Assembly (NCBI RefSeq): GCF_046630445.1
Contig: NC_092339.1
Coordinates: 313,161,501-313,225,500, forward strand
Direction: 5' to 3'
DNA: 64,000 nt
Source: Rutidosis leptorrhynchoides
Lineage: Eukaryota; Streptophyta; Magnoliopsida; Asterales; Asteraceae
Program-made: the position numbers and the translations under genes
Part shown: one piece after another, positions 12,141-22,131 of the stretch
How the letters are laid out: each line of letters begins with the position of its first letter
Position numbering within the stretch: position 1 is the first letter of the stretch
The notes under the pieces: generated by a model
The model's database searches: none
Told to the model about the DNA's origin: nothing
What the model saw: only the letters and a program-made list of their open reading frames with translations

Positions 12141-12301
12141 TCTTTTCTTTTGTGGATATATTCAGACAACATACTCATGTTAACCAGAAACGAAATCAAT
12201 TTGTTGATCTCCTAAGAGACTTAATTAATAGCATATACCTATTCTTACTTTTATACGCCAGAGTACCTTTCAAGGTAAATAGCTCACTTTTTAGCCCACG
12301 A

Positions 12302-15300
12302 TGTAGTGACCCGAACTTTTCCATGTTTATATATATTAATTGAGATTGATATTTACATGATTAAATGTTTCCAACATGTTAAGCAATCAAACTTGTTAAG
12401 ACTTGATTAATTGAAATATGTTTCATATAGACAATTGACCACCCAAGTTGACCGGTGATTCACGAACGTTAAAACTTGTAAAAACTATATGATGACATAT
12501 ATATGGATATATATATATAGTTAACATGATACTATAATAAGTAAATATATCATTAAGTATATTAACAATCAACTACATATGTAAAAACAAGACTACTAAC
12601 TTAATGATTTTTAAACGAGACATATATGTAACGATTATCGTTGTAAAGACATTTAATGTATATATATCATATTAAGAGATATTCATACATGATAATATCA
12701 TGATAATATAATAATTTAAAATCTCATTTGATATTATAAACATTGGGTTAACAACATTTAACAAGATCGTTAACCTAAAGGTTTCAAAACAACACTTACA
12801 TGTAACGACTAACGATGACTTAACGACTCAGTTAAAATGTATATACATGTAGTGTTTTAATATGTATTTATACACTTTTGAAAGACTTCAATACACTTAT
12901 CAAAATACTTCTACTTAACAAAAATGCTTACAATTACATTCTCGTTCAGTTTCATCAACAATTCTACTCGTATGCACCCGTATTCGTACTCGTACAATAC
13001 ACAGCTTTTAGATGTATGTACTATTGGTATATACACTCCAATGATCAGCTCTTAGCAGCCCATGTGAGTCACCTAACACATGTGGGAACCATCATTTGGC
13101 AACTAGCATGAAATATCTCATAAAATTACAAAAATATGAGTAATCATTCATGACTTATTTACATGAAAACAAAATTACATATCCTTTATATCTAATCCAT
13201 ACACCAACAACCAAAAACACCTACAAACACTTTCATTCTTCAATTTTCTTCATCTAATTGATCTCTCTCAAGTTCTATCTTCAAGTTCTAAGTGTTCTTC
13301 ATAAATTCCAAAAGTTCTAGTTTCATAAAATCAAGAATACTTTCAAGTTTGCTAGCTCACTTCCAATCTTGTAAGGTGATCATCCAACCTCAAGAAATCT
13401 TTGTTTCTTACAGTAGGTTATCATTCTAATACAAGGTAATAATCATATTCAAACTTTGGTTCAATTTCTATAACTATAACAATCTTATTTCAAGTGATGA
13501 TCTTACTTGAACTTGTTTTCGTGTCATGATTCTGCTTCAAGAACTTCAAGCCATCCAAGGATCCATTGAAGCTAGATCCATTTTTATCTTTTCCAGTAGG
13601 TTTATCCAAGGAACTTAAGGTAGTAATGATGTTCATAACATCATTCGATTCATACATATAAAGCTATCTTATTCGAAGGTTTAAACTTGTAATCACTAGA
13701 ACATAGTTTAGTTAATTCTAAACTTGTTCGCAAACAAAAGTTAATCCTTCTAAACACATGTTCTATATCTATATGATATGCTAACTTAATGATTTAAAAC
13801 CTGGAAACACGAAAAACACCGTAAAACCGGATTTACGCCGTCGTAGTAACACCGCGGGCTGTTTTGGGTTAGTTAATTAAAAACTATGATAAACTTTGAT
13901 TTAAAAGTTGTTATTCAGAGAAAATGATTTTTATTATGAACATGAAACTATATCCAAAAATTATGGTTAAACTCAAAGTGGAAGTATGTTTTCTAAAATG
14001 GTCATCTAGACGTCGTTCTTTCGACTGAAATGACTACCTTTACAAAAATGACTTGTAACTTATTTTTCCAACTATAAACCTATACTTTTTCTGTTTAGAT
14101 TCATAAAATATAGTTCAATATGAAACCATAGCAATTTGATTCATTCAAAACTGATTTAAAATGAAGAAGTTATGGGTAAAACAAGATTGGATAATTTTTC
14201 TCATTTTAGCTACGTGAAAATTGGTAACAAATCTATTCCAACCATAACTTAATCAACTTGTATTGTATATTATGTAATCTTGAGATACCATATACACGTA
14301 TACAATGTTTCAACCTATCATGTCGACACATCTATATATATTTCGGAACAACCATAGACACTCTATATGTGAATGTTGGAGTTTGCTATACAGGGTTGAG
14401 GTTGATTCCAAAATATATATAGTTTGAGTTGTGATCAATACTGAGATACGTATACACTGGGTTGTGGATTGATTCAAGATAATATTTATCGATTTATTTC
14501 TGTACATCTAACTGTGGACAACTAGTTGTAGGTTACTAACGAGGACAGCTGACTTAATAAACTTAAAACATCAAAATATATTAAAAGTGTTGTAAATATA
14601 TTTTGAACATACTTTGATATATATGTATGTATTGTTATAGGTTCGTGAATCAACCAGTGGCCAAGTCTTACCTCCCGACGAAGTAAAAATCTGTGAAAGT
14701 GAGTTATAGTCCCACTTTTAAAATCTAATATTTTTGGGATGAGAATACATGCAGGTTTTATAAATGATTTACAAAATAGACACAAGTACGTGAAACTACA
14801 TTCTATGGTTGAATTATCGAAATCGAATATGCCCCTTTTTATTAAGTCTGGTAATCTAAGAATTAGGGAACAGACACCCTAATTGACGCGAATCCTAAAG
14901 ATAGATCTATTGGGCCTAACAAACCCCATCCAAAGTACCGGATGCTTTAGTACTTCGAAATTTATATCATATCCGAAGGGTGTCCCGGAATGATGGGGAT
15001 ATTCTTATATATGCATCTTGTTAATGTCGGTTACCAGGTGTTCACCATATGAATGATTTTTATCTCTATGTATGGGATGTGTATTGAAATATGAAATCTT
15101 GTGGTCTATTGTTACGATTTGATATATATAGGTTAAACCTATAACTCACCAACATTTTTGTTGACGTTTAAAGCATGTTTATTCTCAGGTGAATACTAAG
15201 AGCTTCCGCTGTTGCATACTAAAATAAGGACAAGATTTGGAGTCCATGTTTGTATGATATTGTGTAAAAACTGCATTCAAGAAACTGATTTCGATGTAAC

Positions 15301-15532
15301 ATATTTGTATTGTAAACCATTATGTAGTGGTCGTGTGTAAACAGGATATTTTAGATTATCATTATTTGATAATCTACGTAAAGCTTTTTAAACCTTTATT
15401 TATGAAATAAAGGTTATGGTTTGTTTTAAAAATGAATGCAGTCTTTGAAAAACGTCTCATATAGAGGTCAAAACCTCGCAACGAAATCAATTAATATGGA
15501 ACGTTTTTAATCAATAAGAACGGGATATTTCA
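12302..15532 (+). repeat. RT-F 5' LTR
   Basis: A 3231-bp LTR starting TGTAGTGACCCG and ending GATATTTCA. Compared with the 3' LTR it lacks 22 bp near 13750, a deletion between two CTAA direct repeats. A possible TATA region is CTTTATATCTAA near 13180. Confidence 0.95.
14699..15188 (+). other. RT-F 5' LTR intron-like segment
   Basis: It runs from CTGTGAAA/GTGAGTT to TTATTCTCAG/GTGAATAC (490 bp). The hairpin CAACA-TTTT-TGTTG (15150-15163) overlaps a TTGAC branch-point candidate whose A lies 24 nt before the acceptor G. The 3' LTR copy has the same length. Confidence 0.6.
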
Positions 15533-15534
15533 GT

Positions 15535-15547
15535 TGGTATCCGAGCG
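15535..15547 (+). promoter_or_regulatory. RT-F primer binding site, one mismatch
   Basis: TGGTATCCGAGCG differs from the TGGTATCAGAGC of the other elements by A to C at the eighth base. The position, 2 nt after the LTR, is standard. Confidence 0.8.
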
Positions 15548-15741
15548 TTGGTCTTAGAGAACCAGAAAATTTGCATTAGTGTGTCTTATCGAGTTTGTTA
15601 GGATGCATTAGTGAGTCTGGACTTCGACCGTGTTTTCTTTAAAAATGATTGCTTAACATTTTTGTTGGAAACTATATATTTTTAACATATGAATATTATG
15701 TGATATATTAATCTCTTATCGTGTTTGATATTATGTGATAG

Positions 15742-16356
15742 ATGTCTACCTCTAGAACAAGTCCCATTGACTCACCTAATAATAATGAAGAGTCAAATGT
15801 AAATTGGAATGATTCGTGGACTGATTCACAAGTTCCCGAAGAGGAACCGGAAGAAGAGTCAGAACCGGAAGAAGAATCGGAACCGAAAGAAGAATCGGAA
15901 CCGGAAGAAGAAATAGAACCGGTGGGGGAAATAATAAAACGGTTAAGTAAAAGAGAATCCTCAACCAACCGACCAAGGTTAATTATGGTCAATGGTGTTT
16001 CCGCCAAGGAAGCAAAATATTGGGAGGATTACCAATTCTTCGATGAATCGGATTCCGACGAGAATTCCGATGATGTTATAGAAATTACCCCAACTGAATT
16101 TAAAAAGGCAAAAGAAAATAATAAGGGAAAGGGCATAAAAATAGAGAAATCTAATTCCAACCCCGATGAACTTTATATGTATCGTCAACCCCCGAAGTCC
16201 TTAAGTTGTAACAATGACCCGGGAACCTCTAAACCACCCGGTTTTTCTAAAACAATGTGGATAACGACGGCTTGTATTAGGGGAACATCATATATCCCTA
16301 GAAACTTGGCAAAACGAACCAAAACCGAACAAGAAGAAACGAGCGAGTCGGAATAA
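15742..16356 (+). CDS. RT-F accessory ORF1, acidic protein
   Basis: A 204-aa protein of unknown function, the first ORF of RT-F. After a serine- and asparagine-rich start, residues about 33-58 are a run of Glu-rich repeats (PEEESEPEEESEPKEES). A second acidic patch follows (ESDSDENSDDVIE, about residues 93-105), then a lysine-rich stretch (KKAKENNKGKGIKIEK) and a C-terminus with a few aromatic residues and basic RNLAKRTKT. I see no membrane segment or known domain. The start ATG directly follows an AG (TGTGATAG/ATG), so it could lie just after a splice acceptor. It is intact in a young element, so it was probably functional at insertion. Confidence 0.75.
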   Translation: MSTSRTSPIDSPNNNEESNVNWNDSWTDSQVPEEEPEEESEPEEESEPKEESEPEEEIEPVGEIIKRLSKRESSTNRPRLIMVNGVSAKEAKYWEDYQFFDESDSDENSDDVIEITPTEFKKAKENNKGKGIKIEKSNSNPDELYMYRQPPKSLSCNNDPGTSKPPGFSKTMWITTACIRGTSYIPRNLAKRTKTEQEETSESE

Positions 16357-16462
16357 GATAGTTATATTCATGTGGTGTAATATATGTAATATAGTGTGCT
16401 TATGCTTTATGATATATGTAAAAATTGCTTGTATTAATAAGTATTTTTTTTATGAATCTAAC

Positions 16463-16479
16463 TCTTGTCTATTTTACAG
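16463..16479 (+). promoter_or_regulatory. candidate 3' splice site before the F-box ORF
   Basis: CTAAC (from about 16458), then a pyrimidine-rich TCTTGTCTATTTTACAG ending at 16479, 14 nt before the F-box ATG. Branch-point motif, tract and AG are all close to the plant consensus. A subgenomic spliced RNA could place the F-box ORF first. Confidence 0.45.
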
Positions 16480-16493
16480 TATAAAAACACAAA

Positions 16494-17177
16494 ATGGATA
16501 GACAACCCAATATTTTAAGAGACCTACCCGGAGACATGATTGATGAAATCTTGTCTAGAGTCGGTCAGAATTCCTCGGCACAACTATTTAAGGCGAGATC
16601 AGTTTGTAAGACATTCGAAGAACGTTCCAAGAATGCCTTGGTTTATAAAAGGCTTTCGTTCGGAAGATGGGGAATATCACATTGGGAAATCCATAAGTTA
16701 CGATGTGTTTACTTTGACGCATATATTGCGGGGAACCCAAATGCTATTTTACGCAACGGGTTAAGAAATTATTTTGACTCAGTATATCCGAATATAGGAC
16801 TTCGTGATTTAGAAAAAGCGGCTAACATGCAACATAAAGAAGCATGTTATGCTTACGGGTTAGTAATGTTCGCTTCTCACCAAAGTGAGAACAAGAACAT
16901 CGGGCTACAACTATTAAACAAAACGTTCCCACAAGTGACGGAGTCGGTAATTGGGGTAAGAAATGAGGTTTTTAGGTTATTACGAGACTGTTGGTCATTA
17001 CGTAACCCTCGTCCCTTTGATGACGTTACAACACGCCGTCTTATCAACGGCCATAACGGTTATGTTCCACAAGACCAAGGATGGGAAGTAGTCCTAGTAA
17101 AACCAGAATGCATGACTTGTTTCTGGACGTATGAATTACGTGTCTTTATTGCCTTTGCTGAACGACTTGTGGACTAG
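16494..17177 (+). CDS. F-box protein carried by retrotransposon RT-F
   Basis: A 227-aa intact ORF between ORF1 and gag. Residues about 6-50 form an F-box: LRDLPGDMIDEILSRVGQ, then R-VCK-F and VYKRLSF, the pattern that binds SKP1 in SCF ubiquitin ligases. The middle part (GNPNAILRNGLRNYF, then GLRDLEKAANMQHKEACYAYG) resembles the Sel1-like helical repeats of the plant At2g35280-type F-box family. The tail holds Cys residues in ECMTCFW. By family it should recruit a substrate for ubiquitination; the substrate is unknown. It is not part of the usual gypsy gene set and was most likely captured from a host gene. No stop or frameshift is seen. A silencing-suppressor role is speculation. Confidence 0.85.
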   Translation: MDRQPNILRDLPGDMIDEILSRVGQNSSAQLFKARSVCKTFEERSKNALVYKRLSFGRWGISHWEIHKLRCVYFDAYIAGNPNAILRNGLRNYFDSVYPNIGLRDLEKAANMQHKEACYAYGLVMFASHQSENKNIGLQLLNKTFPQVTESVIGVRNEVFRLLRDCWSLRNPRPFDDVTTRRLINGHNGYVPQDQGWEVVLVKPECMTCFWTYELRVFIAFAERLVD

Positions 17178-17518
17178 CTAGAATTATCTTCACAACTATC
17201 TTGTATCAAAGTTATTGTGTGCTATATTTCATGCTTTATGTAAAATAAGCGGTATTGTAAGTTTGTAAAATATTGTATAAAAGTTTGAACGCGAAATATT
17301 ATTACAATCAGTTTTTCATATAGAATTGTAGTAGTTGAATTGTATATTAGCTACTAAGTATGAACTTAACGGGTAGGTACTACCCGAATTTAAACTTATA
17401 AAACGCTAATATGAAGAAAAAGCTTTTATAAATGAGTTCATATTATGCTACGAAATACTATTAACTACTCTTAATATTCTGTATGATTAACTTGTTCCAT
17501 TTGACTATTTTGAAGGAA
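17178..17518 (+). other. RT-F spacer with internal PPT-like motif
   Basis: Non-coding spacer before gag. At 17366-17385 it carries TTAACGGGTAGGTACTACCC. Its first 15 bases repeat the tract next to the 3' LTR (22117-22131), and GGGTAGGTACTACCC is also a near-perfect palindrome. Confidence 0.6.
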
Positions 17519-20500
17519 ATGGCACCGACTACTCGACACACCGTGAATATGAATGAAGAGGAATTTCGTACTTTTCTAGCTTCAAACATAGCTGCAGTAC
17601 AGGCTGCGCTACATACCAACAATAACCTTGGATCTAGCAGTACAGGAAATCATGTAGGATGCACCTACAAAGAATTCACTGCCTGCAAACCTTTGGAATT
17701 TGATGGAACCGAAGGACCGATCGGATTGAAACGGTGGACCGAGAAGGTCGAATCGGTGTTTGCCATAAGTAAGTGTATTGAAGAGGAAAAAGTGAAGTAC
17801 GCTACGCATACCTTCACAGGTTCTGCGTTAACATGGTGGAATACCTATCTAGAGCAAGTGGGACAAGACGATGCGTACGCACTACCGTGGTCAGCATTCA
17901 AGCACTTGATGAACGAGAAGTACCGTCCCAAAACCGAGGTCAATAAGCTTAAGACAGAACTTAGAGGGTTACGAACCCAAGGATTTGATATTACCACGTA
18001 CGAAAGACGATTCACAGAATTGTGCCTATTGTGTCCGGGAGCATTCGAAGATGAGGAAGAGAAGATCGACGCGTTTGTGAAAGGATTACCGGAAAGAATC
18101 CAAGAAGATATAAGTTCACACGAGCCCGCCTCCATACAACAGGCATGTAGAATGGCTCACAAACTAGTGAACCAGATTGAAGAAAGAATTAAAGAACAGA
18201 CTGCTGAAGAGGCCAATGTGAAGCAAGTCAAAAGAAAGTGGGAGGAAAACGGTGATAAGAATCACCAATACAACAACAACAGCAATTACAACAATAATCG
18301 CAACAATTATCCCAACAATCGCAACATCAATCGCAACCACAACAAACAGCCCAACAACAACAACAACAATAACAGCAACAGCAACTACAACAATCATCCC
18401 AACAACAATAATAACCGCAACAACAACAACAATCAGAAGCAGCTATGCCAAAGGTGTGAAAAGTATCACTCGGGGTTCTGCACCAAATTTTGCAACAAGT
18501 GTAAAAGAAATGGTCATAGCGCGGTGAAGTGTGAGGTCTACGGACCAGGGGTTAATAGAACGAAAGGAACAAATGGTGTCGGAACGAGTAATGGCGGAGC
18601 AAGTAGTGTCGGAGCAAGTTATGCCAATGTAGTTTGTTATAAATGTGGAAAACCGGGCCACATTATTAGAAATTGCCCGAACCAGGAGAACACGAATGGA
18701 CAAGGCCGCGGAAGAGTTTTCAATATTAATGCGGCAGAGGCACAGGGAGACCCGGAGCTTGTTACGGGTACGTTTCTTATTGACAATAAATCTGCTTATG
18801 TTTTATTTGATTCGGGTGCGGATAGAAGCTATATGAGTAGAGATTTTTGTGCTAAATTAAGTTGTCCATTGACGCCTTTGGATAGTAAATTTTTACTCGA
18901 ATTAGCAAATGGTAAATTAATTTCAGCAGATAATATATGTCGGAATCGAGAAATTAAACTGGTTAGCGACACATTTAAGATTGATTTGATACCAGTAGAG
19001 TTAGGGAGTTTTGATGTGATAATCGGTATGGACTGGTTGAAAGAAGTGAAAGCGGAGATCGTTTGTTACAAAAATGCAATTCGCATTATACGAGAAAAAG
19101 GAAAACCTTTAATGGTGTACGGAGAAAAGGGCAACACGAAGCTACATCTTATTAGTAATTTGAAGGCACAAAAACTAATAAGAAAAGGTTGCTATGCTGT
19201 TCTAGCACACGTCGAGAAAGTACAAACTGAAGAAAAGAGCATCAATGATGTTCCCATTGCAAAAGAATTTCCCGATGTATTTCCGAAAGAATTACCGGGA
19301 TTACCCCCACATCGATCCGTTGAATTTCAAATAGATCTTGTACCAGGAGCTGCACCAATAGCTCGTGCTCCTTACAGACTCGCACCCAGCGAGATGAAAG
19401 AACTGCAAAGCCAATTACAAGAACTTTTAGAGCGTGGTTTCATTCGACCAAGCACATCACCGTGGGGAGCTCCTGTTTTGTTTGTCAAGAAGAAAGATGG
19501 TACATTCAGGTTGTGTATCGACTACCGAGAGTTGAACAAACTTACCATCAAGAACCGCTACCCACTACCGAGAATCGACGACTTATTTGATCAACTACAA
19601 GGCTCGTCTGTTTATTCAAAGATTGACTTACGTTCCGGGTATCATCAAATGCGGGTGAAAGAAGATGATATTCCAAAGACTGCTTTCAGAACACGTTACG
19701 GTCATTACGAGTTTATGGTCATGCCGTTTGGTTTAACTAATGCACCAGCTGTGTTCATGGACCTTATGAACCGAGTGTATGGACCATACCTTGACAAGTT
19801 TGTCATTGTTTTCATTGATGACATACTTATTTACTCAAAGAATGACCAAGAACACGGTGAACATTTGAGAAAGGTGTTAGAAGTATTGAGGAAGGAAGAA
19901 TTGTACGCTAAGTTTTCACAGTGTGCATTTTGGTTAGAAGAAGTTCAATTCCTCGGTCACATAGTGAACAAAGAAGGTATTAAGGTGGATCCGGCAAAGA
20001 TAGAAACTGTTGAAAAGTGGGAAACCCCGAAAACTCCGAAACACATACGCCAGTTTTTAGGACTAGCTGGTTACTACAGAAGGTTCATCCAAGACTTTTC
20101 CAGAATAGCAAAACCCTTGACTGCATTAACGCATAAAGGGAAGAAATTTGAATGGAATGATGAACAAGAGAAAGCGTTTCAGTTATTGAAGAAAAAGCTA
20201 ACTACGGCACCTATATTGTCATTGCCTGAAGGGAATGATGATTTTGTGATTTATTGTGATGCATCAAAGCAAGGTCTCGGTTGTGTATTAATGCAACGAA
20301 CGAAGGTGATTGCTTATGCGTCTAGACAATTGAAGATTCACGAACAAAATTATACGACGCATGATTTGGAATTAGGCGCGGTTGTTTTTGCATTAAAGAC
20401 TTGGAGGCACTACTTATATGGGGTCAAAAGTATTATATATACCGACCACAAAAGTCTTCAACACATATTTAATCAGAAACAACTGAATATGAGGCAGCGT

Positions 20501-22096
20501 AGGTGGATTGAATTATTGAATGATTACGACTTTGAGATTCGTTACCACCCGGGGAAGGCAAATGTGGTAGCCGATGCCTTGAGCAGGAAGGACAGAGAAC
20601 CCATTCGAGTAAAATCTATGAATATAATGATTCATAATAACATTACTACTCAAATAAAGGAGGCGCAACAAGGAGTTTTAAAAGAGGGAAATTTAAAGGA
20701 TGAAATACCCAAAGGATCGGAGAAGCATCTTAATATTCGGGAAGACGGAACCCGGTATAGGGCTGAAAGGATTTGGGTACCAAAATTTGGAGATATGAGA
20801 GAAATGGTACTTAGAGAAGCTCATAAAACCAGATACTCAATACATCCTGGAACGGGGAAGATGTACAAAGATCTCAAGAAACATTTTTGGTGGCCGGGTA
20901 TGAAAGCCGATGTTGCTAAATACGTAGGAGAATGTTTGACGTGTTCTAAGGTCAAAGCTGAGCATCAGAAACCATCAGGTCTACTACAACAACCCGAAAT
21001 CCCGGAATGGAAATGGGAAAACATTACCATGGATTTCATCACTAAATTGCCAAGGACTGCAAGTGGTTTTGATACTATTTGGGTAATAGTTGACCGTCTC
21101 ACCAAATCAGCACACTTCTTGCCAATAAGAGAAGATGACAAGATGGAGAAGTTAGCACGACTGTATTTGAAGGAAGTCATCTCCAGATATGGAATACCAA
21201 TCTCTATTATCTCTGATAGGGATGGCAGATTTATTTCAAGATTCTGGCAGACATTACAGCAAGCATTAGGAACTCGTCTAGACATGAGTACTGCCTATCA
21301 TCCACAAACTGATGGGCAGAGCGAAAGGACGATACAAACGCTTGAAGACATGCTACGAGCATGTGTTATTGATTTCGGAAACAGTTGGGATCGACATCTA
21401 CCGTTAGCAGAATTTTCCTACAACAACAGCTACCATTCAAGCATTGAGATGGCGCCGTTTGAAGCACTTTATGGTAGAAAGTGCAGGTCTCCGATTTGTT
21501 GGAGTGAAGTGGGGGATAGACAGATTACGGGTCCGGAGATTATACAAGAAACTACCGAGAAGATCATCCAAATTCAACAACGGTTGAAAACCACCCAAAG
21601 TCGACAAAAGAGCTACGCTGACATTAAAAGAAAAGATATAGAATTTGAAATTGGAGAGATGGTCATGCTTAAAGTTGCACCTTGGAAAGGCGTTGTTCGA
21701 TTTGGTAAACGAGGGAAATTAAATCCAAGGTATATTGGACCATTCAAGATTATTGATCGTATCGGACCAGTAGCTTACCGACTAGAGTTACCTCAACAAC
21801 TCGCGGCTGTACATAACACTTTCCACGTCTCGAATTTAAAGAAATGTTTTGCTAAAGAAGATCTCACTATTCCGTTAGATGAAATCCAAATCAACGAAAA
21901 ACTTCAATTCATCGAAGAACCCGTCGAAATAATGGATCGTGAGGTTAAAAGACTTAAGCAAAACAAGATACCAATTGTTAAGGTTCGATGGAATGCTCGT
22001 AGAGGACCCGAGTTCACCTGGGAGCGTGAAGATCAGATGAAGAAGAAATACCCGCATCTATTTCCAGAAGATTCGTCAACACCTTCAACAGCTTAA
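17519..22096 (+). CDS. RT-F gag-pol polyprotein
   Basis: One frame of 1525 aa from MAPTTRHT. An upstream ATG at 17483 is possible, but the chosen start gives a gag N-terminus like other chromoviruses. Gag spans residues about 50-240, then an Asn-rich linker. Zinc-binding parts are CQRCEKYH with [14 protein letters not shown] (about 309-340) and [14 protein letters not shown] (about 373). The protease has [10 protein letters not shown] (about 429). Reverse transcriptase has FIDDILIY (about 765). RNase H has YCDAS (about 911), the Glu in DLELGAVVF and YTDHKSL. Integrase has HHCC (about 1101-1140, CLTC), [16 protein letters not shown] and [14 protein letters not shown], the full D,D,E set. The tail ([11 protein letters not shown], then [17 protein letters not shown]) is of the chromodomain type. 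It copies the RNA to DNA and inserts it. Confidence 0.96.
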   Translation: MAPTTRHTVNMNEEEFRTFLASNIAAVQAALHTNNNLGSSSTGNHVGCTYKEFTACKPLEFDGTEGPIGLKRWTEKVESVFAISKCIEEEKVKYATHTFTGSALTWWNTYLEQVGQDDAYALPWSAFKHLMNEKYRPKTEVNKLKTELRGLRTQGFDITTYERRFTELCLLCPGAFEDEEEKIDAFVKGLPERIQEDISSHEPASIQQACRMAHKLVNQIEERIKEQTAEEANVKQVKRKWEENGDKNHQYNNNSNYNNNRNNYPNNRNINRNHNKQPNNNNNNNSNSNYNNHPNNNNNRNNNNNQKQLCQRCEKYHSGFCTKFCNKCKRNGHSAVKCEVYGPGVNRTKGTNGVGTSNGGASSVGASYANVVCYKCGKPGHIIRNCPNQENTNGQGRGRVFNINAAEAQGDPELVTGTFLIDNKSAYVLFDSGADRSYMSRDFCAKLSCPLTPLDSKFLLELANGKLISADNICRNREIKLVSDTFKIDLIPVELGSFDVIIGMDWLKEVKAEIVCYKNAIRIIREKGKPLMVYGEKGNTKLHLISNLKAQKLIRKGCYAVLAHVEKVQTEEKSINDVPIAKEFPDVFPKELPGLPPHRSVEFQIDLVPGAAPIARAPYRLAPSEMKELQSQLQELLERGFIRPSTSPWGAPVLFVKKKDGTFRLCIDYRELNKLTIKNRYPLPRIDDLFDQLQGSSVYSKIDLRSGYHQMRVKEDDIPKTAFRTRYGHYEFMVMPFGLTNAPAVFMDLMNRVYGPYLDKFVIVFIDDILIYSKNDQEHGEHLRKVLEVLRKEELYAKFSQCAFWLEEVQFLGHIVNKEGIKVDPAKIETVEKWETPKTPKHIRQFLGLAGYYRRFIQDFSRIAKPLTALTHKGKKFEWNDEQEKAFQLLKKKLTTAPILSLPEGNDDFVIYCDASKQGLGCVLMQRTKVIAYASRQLKIHEQNYTTHDLELGAVVFALKTWRHYLYGVKSIIYTDHKSLQHIFNQKQLNMRQRRWIELLNDYDFEIRYHPGKANVVADALSRKDREPIRVKSMNIMIHNNITTQIKEAQQGVLKEGNLKDEIPKGSEKHLNIREDGTRYRAERIWVPKFGDMREMVLREAHKTRYSIHPGTGKMYKDLKKHFWWPGMKADVAKYVGECLTCSKVKAEHQKPSGLLQQPEIPEWKWENITMDFITKLPRTASGFDTIWVIVDRLTKSAHFLPIREDDKMEKLARLYLKEVISRYGIPISIISDRDGRFISRFWQTLQQALGTRLDMSTAYHPQTDGQSERTIQTLEDMLRACVIDFGNSWDRHLPLAEFSYNNSYHSSIEMAPFEALYGRKCRSPICWSEVGDRQITGPEIIQETTEKIIQIQQRLKTTQSRQKSYADIKRKDIEFEIGEMVMLKVAPWKGVVRFGKRGKLNPRYIGPFKIIDRIGPVAYRLELPQQLAAVHNTFHVSNLKKCFAKEDLTIPLDEIQINEKLQFIEEPVEIMDREVKRLKQNKIPIVKVRWNARRGPEFTWEREDQMKKKYPHLFPEDSSTPSTA

Positions 22097-22100
22097 AATT

Positions 22101-22131
22101 TCGGGACGAAATTTATTTAACGGGTAGGTAC
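22101..22131 (+). promoter_or_regulatory. RT-F polypurine-tract region
   Basis: TCGGGACGAAATT, then TTAACGGGTAGGTAC, directly before the 3' LTR. It should prime plus-strand DNA synthesis. RT-C has the same tract (49101-49114), and RT-E a variant (TTAACAGGTGGGTAA, 25473-25487). Confidence 0.7.

Noticed and set aside
18164..18527. Opposing ORFs rich in Val/Ile or Thr/Ile
   Set aside because: Shadow frames of the Asn-rich linker in RT-F gag.
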